Shown in pieces: positions 27,893 through 37,023 of a DNA stretch of 64,000 bases (the first letter of the stretch is position 1; every line of letters begins with the position of its first letter). The translations under genes and the position numbers were made by a program. The notes under the pieces were generated by a model. That model was not told where the DNA came from. It did no database searches and worked only from the letters and a program-made list of their open reading frames with translations. Source of the stretch: Marinomonas rhizomae (GTDB lineage Bacteria; Pseudomonadota; Gammaproteobacteria; Pseudomonadales; Marinomonadaceae); NCBI RefSeq assembly GCF_024397855.1, contig NZ_CP073343.1:3596001-3660000 (forward strand), read 5' to 3'.

Positions 27893-28174
27893 CTAACGCC
27901 CTTTATTAGCACGAATTTTATACTGGGTTTTGCAATAGCCGCGAGAAATATCGGGATTGCGCAATGCCGAATACTTACTCGCGCGCCCTGACACCCTAGC
28001 CCGCCAGTTTCTAAAGGCTTTAGATTTAAGATTACTTCGCATTAATAAAATAACATCCGGCTCAGAAAGCCCATAAAGTGTTTGAATGGCTTCAAATGGC
28101 GTACGATCTTCCCAAGCCATTTCGATAATTCGTGACATGTCTGGAGCCAAAATATAGTCTGTAGACAAAATCAT
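27893..28174 (-). CDS. TIGR03643/DUF2805 family protein
   Basis: 93 residues with the family core RIIEMAWEDRTPFEAI, YGLSEPDVILLMRSNLK and FRNWRARVSGRASKY. It is a predicted helix-turn-helix-like small basic protein, and the function of the family is unknown. It is convergent with yebG. The ATG at 28174 lies in an AT-rich context, and no strong ribosome site is obvious. Confidence 0.82.
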   Translation of the reverse strand: MILSTDYILAPDMSRIIEMAWEDRTPFEAIQTLYGLSEPDVILLMRSNLKSKAFRNWRARVSGRASKYSALRNPDISRGYCKTQYKIRANKGR

Positions 28175-28250
28175 TCCTTAAGTAATAAACATGATGAGCG
28201 TTATACGAAGGGATGAAGTCAACGGATCAACTATTTTTGGCTGCAATTAT

Positions 28251-29156
28251 TTATCGCGGAGAATTACCAGCCTGCCTTACTAACCAATCAAAAAACACCA
28301 TCGCTGCGCCATGTAATTCCGTCCCAGATCGACGCACTAAATAAAACGATTCGCTGGCTTCAATATCTTTTCTAAACGGCTGGCCAAACGGAGCGACCAG
28401 TTTGCCTTCGTTCAACATACCCTCCACCATAGAAGAACGAGCCAACGCCACACCTTGTCCAAGTTCCGCCATGCGCAAAGTCGAAACAAGCGTATCGAAT
28501 TGCATCCCGACGGACGAATCGACATTATCCACGCCCATGATATTCAGCCAATAACCCCAACCTTCTTCGTAGCCAATAACATGCAAAAGCGCATGATTCA
28601 CCAAATCCTCAGGTTCCAACAAAGGCGATTTTTCCATCAATTCAGGAGAACATACCGGAACCAAATTATCCCAAGTCAGTCGTTGCGAGATTAGCCCAGG
28701 CCATTCACCATGTCCCCAGCGAATTTCCATATCGTCTTCATCGTCTAGTGCTTGAACCCAAATGTTACTCACGTAGCGAATATCGTAATGGGGATAAGCG
28801 GCACTAAAATCCGCAAGTTTGGGCGCTAACCAGTGAGAAAAGAACGACAAACTGCCACACACTTTGATTGTTTGTTTATCGTGCTGAGTAAAGATCTCGT
28901 TCGTGCCAACTGTCAAACGAGAAATCGCATCTTTTACCACAGGAAAGTAAGAACGCCCTTCTTCAGTTAGACTCAAACCACGTGGCAGACGTTTAAATAA
29001 TGACACACCCAAATGACTTTCTAACAAACGAATCTGCTGACTTACTGCCCCTTGGGTCAAGCATAACTCTTCCGCTGCATGCGTGAAATTAAGACATCGA
29101 GCCGATACCTCAAAGGTATGCAGCCAATTTAATGGAGGAAGGGATTTCTTACTCAT
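28251..29156 (-). CDS. LysR-family transcriptional regulator, GcvA-like
   Basis: 301 residues from the ATG at 29156, which gives the GcvA-type start LPPLNWLHTFEVSARCLNFT and the helix-turn-helix LTQGAVSQQIRLLESHLG. A longer frame to 29204 has no family support. The effector domain is of the GcvA/TrpI/AmpR type. It lies downstream of the amino-acid ABC genes, on the same strand, separated by a MITE, and may regulate them; this is inference. Confidence 0.87.
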   Translation of the reverse strand: MSKKSLPPLNWLHTFEVSARCLNFTHAAEELCLTQGAVSQQIRLLESHLGVSLFKRLPRGLSLTEEGRSYFPVVKDAISRLTVGTNEIFTQHDKQTIKVCGSLSFFSHWLAPKLADFSAAYPHYDIRYVSNIWVQALDDEDDMEIRWGHGEWPGLISQRLTWDNLVPVCSPELMEKSPLLEPEDLVNHALLHVIGYEEGWGYWLNIMGVDNVDSSVGMQFDTLVSTLRMAELGQGVALARSSMVEGMLNEGKLVAPFGQPFRKDIEASESFYLVRRSGTELHGAAMVFFDWLVRQAGNSPR

Positions 29157-29222
29157 GATGAATACCCAAAAAAGGAGAGAATCTTGACCAACAATTGTGG
29201 CCAAGATTTGTCATCAATACTA

Positions 29223-29486
29223 GGGAAGGTGCGAATAAGTCTACTAAGACTCAGTCTTTCAGAGAAATCGTCAAATAAGGCGCGACTCTGAAGGAATGTA
29301 GGTACCTTTCAAAGAGTCGCAACAACATGTGGCGTTTTCTCTGAAAGACCCGCAGGGCATGCTCTAAAAGCCTGTATTCTTTGTTGAGCACCTCGAAAAT
29401 AGAACCACTATTCCCATTCGGCACTCGCCTCGAAAAACAGGCTTTTATCCACATGCTGAGACAAGAGGACTTGTTCGCACCTTCCC
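29223..29486. mobile_element. 264-bp MITE with nested internal hairpins
   Basis: Non-autonomous element bounded by a terminal inverted repeat of about 20 bp: left GGGAAGGTGCGAATAAGTC, right its complement with one mismatch. It is flanked by TA on both sides, a likely 2-bp target duplication. Inside, arms of three further hairpins nest: GTCTTTCAGAGAAA/TTTTCTCTGAAAGAC (about 29253-29351), GCGACTCT/AGAGTCGC (about 29281-29312), and AAAAGCCTGT/ACAGGCTTTT (about 29365-29447). An 83-codon frame across it (29251-29502) is probably incidental or a transposase relic. It sits exactly at the stop codon of the ABC ATPase gene. Confidence 0.85.
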
Positions 29487-30223
29487 TAGAGGACTTGCCC
29501 AAGGAAACGCTGTAGGCGTGGATTTTCAGAACTAAAGAAACGCTCAGGGCTTTCTTCGAAAACTAACTCACCGTCCTCCATGAACACCACGCGGTCAGCC
29601 ACTTCACGAGCAAAGCCCATTTCATGGGTCACCACCACCATAGTCATACCGTCACCAGCAAGGCTTTTCATAACGTCCAGCACTTCCCCCACCATTTCTG
29701 GGTCAAGGGCACTGGTTGGTTCATCAAACAACATAATCTTAGGATGCATAGCTAACGCTCGCGCGATTGCTACGCGCTGCTGCTGACCACCAGACAAGTG
29801 CGATGGGTAGTTATTCATGCGTTCAGCTAACCCTACTTTTTTAAGCAACTCACGGCCTTCCTGCTCAGCGACAGCACGAGGCTTTTTCTTCACCTTAATC
29901 GGTGACAAAGACACATTCCCCAGCGCCGTTTTGTGCGGAAACAGATTAAAAGACTGAAACACCATGCCCACTTCTTCGCGCACTTTATTAATATTGGTTT
30001 TGCGATCCGTCAGGCTCACTTCATCAATATGAATTGTGCCATCAGAAATGGTCTCTAGCTGATTCAAGGTGCGTAAAAATGTCGATTTACCTGAGCCACT
30101 TGGCCCAATGATCACCACCACTTCTCCACGATTAATATCGAGAGAGACATTCTTTAAAGCATGGCAACCGTTCGGATAAATCTTATCAATATTACGAGCT
30201 TGAATGATGCTCTTATCGGTCAT
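29486..30223 (-). CDS. Polar amino-acid ABC transporter, ATP-binding protein
   Basis: GlnQ/HisP-type ATPase of 245 residues from the ATG at 30223. Walker A is GPSGSGKST, the Q-loop is [10 protein letters not shown], the signature [16 protein letters not shown] and Walker [17 protein letters not shown] (30232) or TTG (30253, behind AAAGAGG-like sequence) are alternative starts overlapping the permease gene. The TAG stop coincides with the MITE border; without the element the sequence would still read TAG, so the C-terminus is native. It powers uptake with the two genes upstream. Confidence 0.9.
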   Translation of the reverse strand: MTDKSIIQARNIDKIYPNGCHALKNVSLDINRGEVVVIIGPSGSGKSTFLRTLNQLETISDGTIHIDEVSLTDRKTNINKVREEVGMVFQSFNLFPHKTALGNVSLSPIKVKKKPRAVAEQEGRELLKKVGLAERMNNYPSHLSGGQQQRVAIARALAMHPKIMLFDEPTSALDPEMVGEVLDVMKSLAGDGMTMVVVTHEMGFAREVADRVVFMEDGELVFEESPERFFSSENPRLQRFLGQVL

Positions 30224-30224
30224 A

Positions 30225-31169
30225 TTAGTCACTGGCAGATAACCTCTTTTCAAGTCGCTGAATAACCCAAGACAAAGTACCGGTTAACACCAAGTACATC
30301 AGTGCAACCGCAAACCATACTTCAAATGGTGCGAACGTAGAACTCACCACTTCGCGGCCAGCCTTGGTTAAATCTGTGATGGAAATAACCGACACCAAAG
30401 ACGAGTCTTTAATCAGGTTAATAAACTGTCCGGCCATTGGCGGTAGAGTACGCTTAAACGCCTGCGGCAAAATCACATTAACCATAGCCTGAACGTAATT
30501 CATTCCTAAACTGCGCGCCGCTTCCATTTGACCTGGGCTAATGGACTGAATACCTGAACGTACAATTTCAGCGATATAGGCGCCAGTAAACACAGACAAG
30601 GCCGCCACACCCGCGGTAAAACGATCTAGATCCAATACCGTGCCGATAAAAAAGTAGAAGATAAAAATCTGTACTAACAAGGGAGTGCCACGAATCAGCT
30701 CAATGTAAGTCACGGACAAATAACGCAACGCAGGATTGGTCGATATTCGAGCTAACCCCGCAAACAATCCGATAATCACAGCAAAGACCAAAGACACCAC
30801 AGATAATTGTAATGTCATTACTAGCCCCCACGTGAGAGGACCAATATTCCAGTTTTCTACTTCAGCGACAGGATCGCCTTCAAATACCAAATCACCATTA
30901 CTAACCAACAAATTATCAAACTTCTTGATCACTAACGGATCATCACCGTAATCGGAAGTAACAACCAACTTTCCCTTTTCGATCGTTGCGGAACCATCAA
31001 AAGGAGATCGAACCGTTGTCGCTTCGGTGTTGATTATGTACTGCGGAATACGTTCCCAGCGCCAAGTGTAATCAATACTTTTGCTGCCAACATAAATGCC
31101 AAAGCCGAGCCCTATAATGATTAGAACAAAGACCGCTTTCCACAAAAGCAAATGAGGTTGTTTTTCCAT
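30225..31169 (-). CDS. Polar amino-acid ABC transporter, permease with periplasmic insert
   Basis: His/Glu/Gln/Arg-family permease (HEAAP motif region [22 protein letters not shown] loop [17 protein letters not shown]). At 314 residues it is long for the family because about 90 residues lie between the first helix (about 10-28) and the conserved membrane core (from about 113). That insert ([35 protein letters not shown]) looks like a half barrel-sandwich (lipoyl-like) fold. No second permease is present, so it should form a homodimer. Confidence 0.9.
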   Translation of the reverse strand: MEKQPHLLLWKAVFVLIIIGLGFGIYVGSKSIDYTWRWERIPQYIINTEATTVRSPFDGSATIEKGKLVVTSDYGDDPLVIKKFDNLLVSNGDLVFEGDPVAEVENWNIGPLTWGLVMTLQLSVVSLVFAVIIGLFAGLARISTNPALRYLSVTYIELIRGTPLLVQIFIFYFFIGTVLDLDRFTAGVAALSVFTGAYIAEIVRSGIQSISPGQMEAARSLGMNYVQAMVNVILPQAFKRTLPPMAGQFINLIKDSSLVSVISITDLTKAGREVVSSTFAPFEVWFAVALMYLVLTGTLSWVIQRLEKRLSASD

Positions 31170-31220
31170 CGATGAGGAGCCCCGTCGTTTTTTTACTCAC
31201 AGAAAATAAATCAAAGAAAT

Positions 31221-31250
31221 AAAAAGTGGCGCTAAACTGCGCCACTTTTT
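31221..31250 (-). terminator. Terminator-like hairpin inside the ABC operon
   Basis: GTGGCGC-TAAACT-GCGCCAC is flanked by AAAAA and TTTTT, making it bidirectional. It lies between the binding-protein gene and the permease gene. It would let the binding protein be made in excess, a known strategy in ABC operons. Confidence 0.8.
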
Positions 31251-31263
31251 ATTGATATGAATC

Positions 31264-32070
31264 TTACTGAACGTTACTTAACCAAGAATTACTAGCAAAC
31301 CATTTTTGATAGATTTTATCGTAAGTACCATCACCTTTAATTTGCGCAAGGTAGTTGTTCAAGAAATTCATGAAATCCGGATCACCTTTACGAATTGCAA
31401 AACCTAGAGGCTCATAAGTGAAGGACTCGTCTAAATGCACAACCTTACCTTCACTTTGTGACGCGTAAATCGCGTTATATGGCAAATCATAAACGAAAGC
31501 ATCGGCATTACCATTTACCACTTCTAGAGCCGCTTCTGACTCTGTTTCAAACAGGTTCAACTTGGCTCTGCTCATGTATCGTTTTACAGCGTAATCAGAT
31601 GTCGCACCCAATTTAGTCGCTACCGTGTATTTAGCATCGTTCAAATCACGATAATTGGTGATTTTACCTTTTAGCTTAGGGCTCAAAAGAATCGTTTGAC
31701 CAACCACAATGTAGGGGTCAGTAAAGTTCACTTTCAAGTTGCGCTCTGGCGTGATCGTCATGCCAGAAATGATGATATCGCACTTATCAGTTAACAACGC
31801 AGGGATAATGCCATCCCATGCTGTGTTACGAATATCTAGCTTTACACCCATCGCTTTGGCCATGGTTTTCGCGATATCAACGTCAAAACCAACGATGTCG
31901 CCTTTTTTATCGCGCATATCAAACGGCATGTAACCCGCTTCTGCACAAACACGTAACTCGCCACGGTTAAGCACTTGATTTAAAGTCGACTTTTCCCACA
32001 AATCATTATCTGAAGCTGATGCTAGTGTTGCGCCACATAGAGCCAATGCTGTTATAAATATTTTTTTCAT
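31264..32070 (-). CDS. Polar amino-acid ABC transporter, periplasmic binding protein
   Basis: 268-residue family 3 solute-binding protein. The Sec signal peptide MKKIFITALALCGATLASA is followed by ELRVCAEAGYMPFDMRDKKG and GFDVDIAKTMAKAMGV, then the ligand Arg region DIIISGMTITPERN. The ATG at 32070 with GGGGAC upstream gives the proper signal peptide; a frame to 32103 would mask it. Gene order binding protein - permease - ATPase. The ligand is not predictable by eye; the neighbouring sulfur-amino-acid enzyme hints at cystine or a relative. Confidence 0.9.
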   Translation of the reverse strand: MKKIFITALALCGATLASASDNDLWEKSTLNQVLNRGELRVCAEAGYMPFDMRDKKGDIVGFDVDIAKTMAKAMGVKLDIRNTAWDGIIPALLTDKCDIIISGMTITPERNLKVNFTDPYIVVGQTILLSPKLKGKITNYRDLNDAKYTVATKLGATSDYAVKRYMSRAKLNLFETESEAALEVVNGNADAFVYDLPYNAIYASQSEGKVVHLDESFTYEPLGFAIRKGDPDFMNFLNNYLAQIKGDGTYDKIYQKWFASNSWLSNVQ

Positions 32071-32228
32071 TCTTATATGTCCCCAGTTTATGTAAAAAAA
32101 CAAACCCTAATTTGTTTTAAATGCATGACCCTAACGCCATTTTCTAGCGGCGCATAATACAGGAGTTGACACTAACAGTCCTATTGAAACGTTAATGTAT
32201 TCCATCGTATTTTTCATTTTGCTCAAAG

Positions 32229-33464
32229 TTAAGCCAACTCTGTTTCTAATGAAGTAAGTGCCCTAACTTGTTCAAACGCCTGCTGTAAGTCCGCAATTAA
32301 GTCTTCAGTGTCTTCAATCCCCACAGATATCCGCACTAAACCTTCTGAAATTCCCAAAGCCAAACGCTCTTCTAACGTGTTTTCAACATGACTCGTGGTT
32401 CTGGCTGGCCCATAAATAGTTTCTACTGCCCCCAAATTACCCGCACAATGCGCGTACTGTAATTGCGGCAATAACACCTTCACTGTATCCATGCCACCAA
32501 CCAGGACAAAACTCACAATCGCCCCAAAGCCTCGCATTTGCTCACAGGCAATAGCATGATTCGGATGACTGACCAACCCAGGGTAATTCACCGCTTCCAC
32601 CAGAGTTTCCGTTAATAAGTATTCTGCAATCGCTTGTGCGCTGCTTTGTTGCTGACGCATTCGCAGTGCCAAGGTTTTCATGCCACGAATAATCAAATAG
32701 GCAGAAAACGGGTCCAACGACGCACCATTAATTTCTCGATAATGACGAACTTTAGTCATTAATTTTTCCGAACCACAGACCAAACCGCCCATGGCATCGG
32801 CGTGACCACTCAAAAACTTGGTTGCACTATGTACTACAATATCGACACCTAACGCCAAAGGACTTTGATTCATTGGCGTCGCAAAAGTGTTATCTGCAAT
32901 CACCAAGGCGCCTACTTTTTTAGCCGCCGCCACAAGGCGCTTTACATCAACAACTTTCAACGTCGGGTTAGTTGGCGTTTCCAAATACAAGACATCGCAA
33001 CCTTTAGCGATTTCGGCTTCTATTTGCTCGTGGCTGTGCGTTTCACAAAGCGTCACGCTCACACCCATGCGCGGTAAAAACTCTTCAAAAACTTTATTGG
33101 TGCCGCCATAGCTGTCTTTCGTCGATACCACGCGGCAGCCATTCGATAAAAAGGTATACAGCACACCGCTGATCGCCGCCATGCCCGTACTAAAGGCCAC
33201 CGCCGACTCGGCATTTTCTAAACCGCAAATTTTTGCTTCTAATGTTTCTACGGTTGGATTGCTCATGCGGCTATAAATAAAACCGGGGGCAGCACCCAAA
33301 GCAACGTCGTACCATTCATCAATATCTTGGTAGCCATAAGCGGCACTCGCAACAATCGGAGTTTGCGTCGCACGATATGGATGCTCAACTTGTTCGCCGC
33401 TCCACACCGAACGCGTTCCACTTCCCGCCTGATCAAAGGTAGGCTTCGCCACTTTATTACTCAT
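32229..33464 (-). CDS. Cystathionine gamma-synthase / gamma-lyase family PLP enzyme
   Basis: 411-residue Cys/Met-metabolism PLP enzyme. K216 in VHSATKFLSGHADA forms the Schiff base, Y64/R66 in FIYSRMSNPTVE contact the phosphate, and LETPTNPTLKV and ADNTFATP are conserved. The branch resembles a group annotated as cystathionine gamma-synthase family, which mixes synthases, gamma-lyases and sulfhydrylases; the reaction cannot be fixed from sequence alone. It lies upstream of the ABC genes on the same strand (158-bp gap). Confidence 0.88.
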   Translation of the reverse strand: MSNKVAKPTFDQAGSGTRSVWSGEQVEHPYRATQTPIVASAAYGYQDIDEWYDVALGAAPGFIYSRMSNPTVETLEAKICGLENAESAVAFSTGMAAISGVLYTFLSNGCRVVSTKDSYGGTNKVFEEFLPRMGVSVTLCETHSHEQIEAEIAKGCDVLYLETPTNPTLKVVDVKRLVAAAKKVGALVIADNTFATPMNQSPLALGVDIVVHSATKFLSGHADAMGGLVCGSEKLMTKVRHYREINGASLDPFSAYLIIRGMKTLALRMRQQQSSAQAIAEYLLTETLVEAVNYPGLVSHPNHAIACEQMRGFGAIVSFVLVGGMDTVKVLLPQLQYAHCAGNLGAVETIYGPARTTSHVENTLEERLALGISEGLVRISVGIEDTEDLIADLQQAFEQVRALTSLETELA

Positions 33465-33657
33465 TACACATCTCTCACGCTCAACAACTAAACAGCCATT
33501 ACAGACTCAATCAGATTCCACTATAGCCAAATGAGGAAAACGCGAGAAATCATCTTATCAAGCACTAAGGGTCGGTTTTTTTAATGGATAAAACGTCAGC
33601 AGAATGACTTATACTATTCGTTCCTCTACATGTATTTCATAACGTTTAAGGCCTTTA

Positions 33658-35493
33658 ATGAAACCTGCCGCTTCGCCAAATAATACTGTCGATAAAAATA
33701 TGCTTGGCGTGTTTCGCTACAGCCGTCGCGCCATTGATTTGGTCTGGAAAACTTCCCCAGCGTTAACCATCGGCTTGGCCATGGCAACTCTAGTTGCCGG
33801 TGTCACGCCAGCCGCCATGGCGTATGTGGGACAGTTGATCGTGGATGCGGTTGTTGCCGCTATGGAAAGCTACAAACAAGACCAAGTCTTGCATTATCAA
33901 ACTGCTCTAAGCTACGTGTTATTGGAAGGCATTTTGGTTTTGGTCATTGCTGCCGCGCAACGCGCATTAACCGCTCAGCAGGCCATTTTACAAGGTTTAT
34001 TAGGTCAAAAAGTCAACTTACTGATCTTAGAGAAAGCCCAAAGCCTAACACTCTCGCATTTTGAAGATTCAGAATTTTACGACAAATTAGTTCGTGCTCG
34101 CCGTGAGGCCTCCAGCCGCCCGCTTGCTCTGGTGAATAAAACCTTTGCCCTGCTGCAAAATGCCATTACGTTATCCAGTTTTGCAGTCTTGCTGTGGCAT
34201 TTTTCACCGTGGGCTCTGGCGTTATTAATTTGTGGGGCTTTGCCTTCTTTTATCGCCGAGGCTAAATTTTCTGGCGATGCCTTTTTGATGTTTCGTTGGC
34301 GCTCCCCCGAAGTGCGCCAGCAAAACTATTTAGAAACCTTGCTCGCTCGGGAAGACAACATCAAAGAAGTTCGTCTGTACCAACTGGGCGACCGCTTTTT
34401 GCAACGCTACACCGAAATATTCATCAAGCTATTCAGAGAAAGTAAGCGACTGATTTTGCGCCGTGAAAGCTGGGGCTTCGCCCTTGGCGTGATAAGTACC
34501 TTGGTGTTTTATGGCGCCTATGGCTGGATCGTCAGTGACACCATTATTGGCGCGATTACTTTGGGTCAAATGACCATGTATTTACTGTTATTCAAACAAG
34601 GTCAAAGCTCTGTTTCCGCATCACTTACTTCTATTAGTGGCATGTACGAAGACAATTTATACCTATCCAACCTCTACGAATACCTAGAACAAGAAACACC
34701 GCTTTCGACTTCTGGTCTTACGAAAGGACCCATTCCAAACGATGGTATTCGTTTTGAAAACGTCTCTTTCCAATATCCAGGCAATGAAAAACCCGCACTT
34801 GCCAATATCAACTTACACATTCGCCCCGGCCACAGCCTCGCGATTGTCGGTGAAAATGGTTCAGGTAAAACCACACTAATCAAACTATTAACGCGACTGT
34901 ATAACCCAACACAAGGGCGCATTTTGCTAGACGGCTTGGATTTGCTGGAATGGGAAGAAAGCGCACTACTAAAACGTGTTGGGGTGATATTCCAAGACTT
35001 TGTGCGCTATCAATTTATTGTTGGTGAAAACATCGGCGCTGGCGACAACGACAGATTTAACGATCAAACCGGCTGGAAAAAAGCGGCCGAACTTGGCAAG
35101 GCCACCGACTTTATTGATGAGCTGGAACAAGGTTACCAAACCCAACTTGGCCGCTGGTTCCGTGGCGGACAAGAATTGTCTGGTGGGCAATGGCAAAAAA
35201 TCGCTTTGGCACGCGCTTTCATGCGCGAAGACGCCGATATTTTGGTGTTAGACGAACCGACAGCGGCAATGGATGCTCAGGCCGAAGCCAATATTTTCCA
35301 GCATTTCCAAGAACATACCAAAGACAAAATGGCGATTCTGATTTCACATCGTTTCTCCACTGTGCGTCTCGCGCACGAGATCATTGTCATGGAACATGGG
35401 CAAATTAAAGAACGCGGCACCCACGATTCATTATTAGCGCAACAAGGTCAATACGCCCATTTATTTACCTTGCAGGCGCAGGGATATCGCTAA
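33658..35493 (+). CDS. ABC exporter, fused membrane and ATP-binding domains
   Basis: 611-residue half-transporter. Six membrane helices occupy about residues 35-330. The nucleotide-binding domain has Walker A GENGSGKTTL at about 396, signature ELSGGQWQK at about 505 and Walker B ILVLDEPTAAMD at about 527. It should act as a homodimer. The long separation between early helices and the residues following KVNLLILEKAQSL resembles exporters of peptides or antibiotics. Substrate unknown. Transcribed away from the Cys/Met enzyme; a multicopper oxidase gene follows by 107 bases on the same strand. Confidence 0.88.
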   Translation: MKPAASPNNTVDKNMLGVFRYSRRAIDLVWKTSPALTIGLAMATLVAGVTPAAMAYVGQLIVDAVVAAMESYKQDQVLHYQTALSYVLLEGILVLVIAAAQRALTAQQAILQGLLGQKVNLLILEKAQSLTLSHFEDSEFYDKLVRARREASSRPLALVNKTFALLQNAITLSSFAVLLWHFSPWALALLICGALPSFIAEAKFSGDAFLMFRWRSPEVRQQNYLETLLAREDNIKEVRLYQLGDRFLQRYTEIFIKLFRESKRLILRRESWGFALGVISTLVFYGAYGWIVSDTIIGAITLGQMTMYLLLFKQGQSSVSASLTSISGMYEDNLYLSNLYEYLEQETPLSTSGLTKGPIPNDGIRFENVSFQYPGNEKPALANINLHIRPGHSLAIVGENGSGKTTLIKLLTRLYNPTQGRILLDGLDLLEWEESALLKRVGVIFQDFVRYQFIVGENIGAGDNDRFNDQTGWKKAAELGKATDFIDELEQGYQTQLGRWFRGGQELSGGQWQKIALARAFMREDADILVLDEPTAAMDAQAEANIFQHFQEHTKDKMAILISHRFSTVRLAHEIIVMEHGQIKERGTHDSLLAQQGQYAHLFTLQAQGYR

Positions 35494-35600
35494 AAGTCTG
35501 ATCAAGGCCAACCTATGAAGTCGGCTTTTTTGTTATGCTTTGTCTCATCAAATTCGCTCTTTGGCGAAGTTTACGAGAATAACTCACAGGAACAGCCGTT

Positions 35601-36956
35601 TTGAACCGACGTAACTTTATAAAATCTAGCCTTTTAGTCGCCATGAGCAGTTCACTGCCGAGAGTCGTTCTTGCCGCTACGCCTTCTGCTGGTTTCGACT
35701 ATGAATTAATCGTCGAAGCGGCCGATGTGAATATCGTATCTGGCGGCAGCACGCCAGCACTTTGCTTTAATGGCGGTTATCCGGCACCTGTGATTCGCGC
35801 TAAGCAGCATCAGCCCGTACGTATTCGTGTGATCAACAAGTTAAACGAGCCGACGACAATCCATTGGCATGGCATGAGAATCCCGATTGCCATGGACGGC
35901 GTGCCGTTTTTAAGCCAACCGCCTATCATGCCCGGCGAAACCTTCGACTATGAGTTCACGCCACCCGATGCTGGCTCTTTCTGGTATCACCCACACATGA
36001 ACAGCGTCGAACAGCTTGGCAAAGGCTTGGTTGGCGCATTGATCGTAGATGAAGCTGAGAAGCCAGACTTTGATGAAGATCTGGTGCTTTGTATGAAGAA
36101 CTGGCACATCAAAGACGATGGTTCTTTTACCGCTTTGACGACGCCACAGAATGCCTTTCGCATGGGAACACCCGGTCGCGTCATGACCATCAATGGTGAA
36201 ATCCATCCAACTTATGAAGTCCCTGCTGGCGGAGCGATTCGAGTACGCTTGTTAAACGTCGATAACACAGTGATGTACCAAATAAATTCAACCGATCCAG
36301 CCGCTCAGATCCTTGCTATTGATGGCAACCCAATTGCAGAGCCCACAGCGTTAACCAATCACATGGCCGCACCGGGGATGCGCCTTGATCTTGGCGTAAT
36401 AGCTCCGAGCAAGGTCGGAGAAACTGTCACCTTTAAACACAAGAACAAGCCAATGGTGACCATCAAAGCCGTGGCGAGCCAACTTAAAGACCGCGGTTTA
36501 CCTAAGTTGCCACTCAACCCCATCCCTGCGCTAGATTTAGAGAACGCGGAAACCATTAAATTTGCGTTTGAATGGAACGCCAACATCACGCCGATAGAGA
36601 AAGATGGCAAGGTGAGCTACAACTTCTGGACGATGAATCGCCGTTCTTGGGAAGGCATGTCAAAAGGCCATATTCCAGATCCTCTTGCCACATTAGAGCG
36701 TGGTAAAACCTATATTTTCGAGCTGTCGAATTTGACCCAATATCACCATCCGATTCATATCCACGGTCATACTTTCACGGTTTTGAAATCGAACAAAAAA
36801 GCCATTACACCATTCCATTCGGATACCGTCTTGCTGGGTCAGAATGAAACCGTACTTGCTGCCCTAGTAGCCGATAATCCGGGGCGTTGGATGTATCACT
36901 GCCATATCATCGAACACTTAAAGACAGGCTTTATGAGCTTTGTTGAAGTGACGTAA
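35601..36956 (+). CDS. Multicopper oxidase, Tat-exported (laccase-like)
   Basis: 451-residue periplasmic copper oxidase. All four copper motifs are present: IHWHGMRIP (about 86), FWYHPHMNSVEQ (about 126), HHPIHIHGHTF (about 381) and MYHCHIIEHL (about 430), with Met-rich exits absent. The signal peptide starts MNRRNFIKSSLL, a Tat-type RR motif. Start is TTG at 35601, the only one consistent with the signal; AGGA lies about 10 bases upstream. It may oxidise phenols or Cu(I). No copper-resistance partners flank it. Confidence 0.9.
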   Translation: MNRRNFIKSSLLVAMSSSLPRVVLAATPSAGFDYELIVEAADVNIVSGGSTPALCFNGGYPAPVIRAKQHQPVRIRVINKLNEPTTIHWHGMRIPIAMDGVPFLSQPPIMPGETFDYEFTPPDAGSFWYHPHMNSVEQLGKGLVGALIVDEAEKPDFDEDLVLCMKNWHIKDDGSFTALTTPQNAFRMGTPGRVMTINGEIHPTYEVPAGGAIRVRLLNVDNTVMYQINSTDPAAQILAIDGNPIAEPTALTNHMAAPGMRLDLGVIAPSKVGETVTFKHKNKPMVTIKAVASQLKDRGLPKLPLNPIPALDLENAETIKFAFEWNANITPIEKDGKVSYNFWTMNRRSWEGMSKGHIPDPLATLERGKTYIFELSNLTQYHHPIHIHGHTFTVLKSNKKAITPFHSDTVLLGQNETVLAALVADNPGRWMYHCHIIEHLKTGFMSFVEVT

Positions 36957-36966
36957 AACAGACAAT

Positions 36967-37005
36967 AAATACCAGATCAATTAGACAAAAGTTGATCTGG
37001 TATTT
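36967..37005 (+). terminator. Terminator between multicopper oxidase and DUF2076 gene
   Basis: Perfect 14-bp stem AAATACCAGATCAA / TTGATCTGGTATTT with an 11-base loop, followed by ATTAA on the plus strand. AT-rich ends on both sides; serves two convergent genes. Confidence 0.75.
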
Positions 37006-37023
37006 ATTAATCAGTACTCATAA

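Noticed and set aside
29251..29502. 83-codon open frame within the MITE
   Set aside because: It spans the element's inverted repeats and ends in its terminal repeat; such frames recur with MITE copies and are not evidence of a gene. Treated as part of the mobile element.
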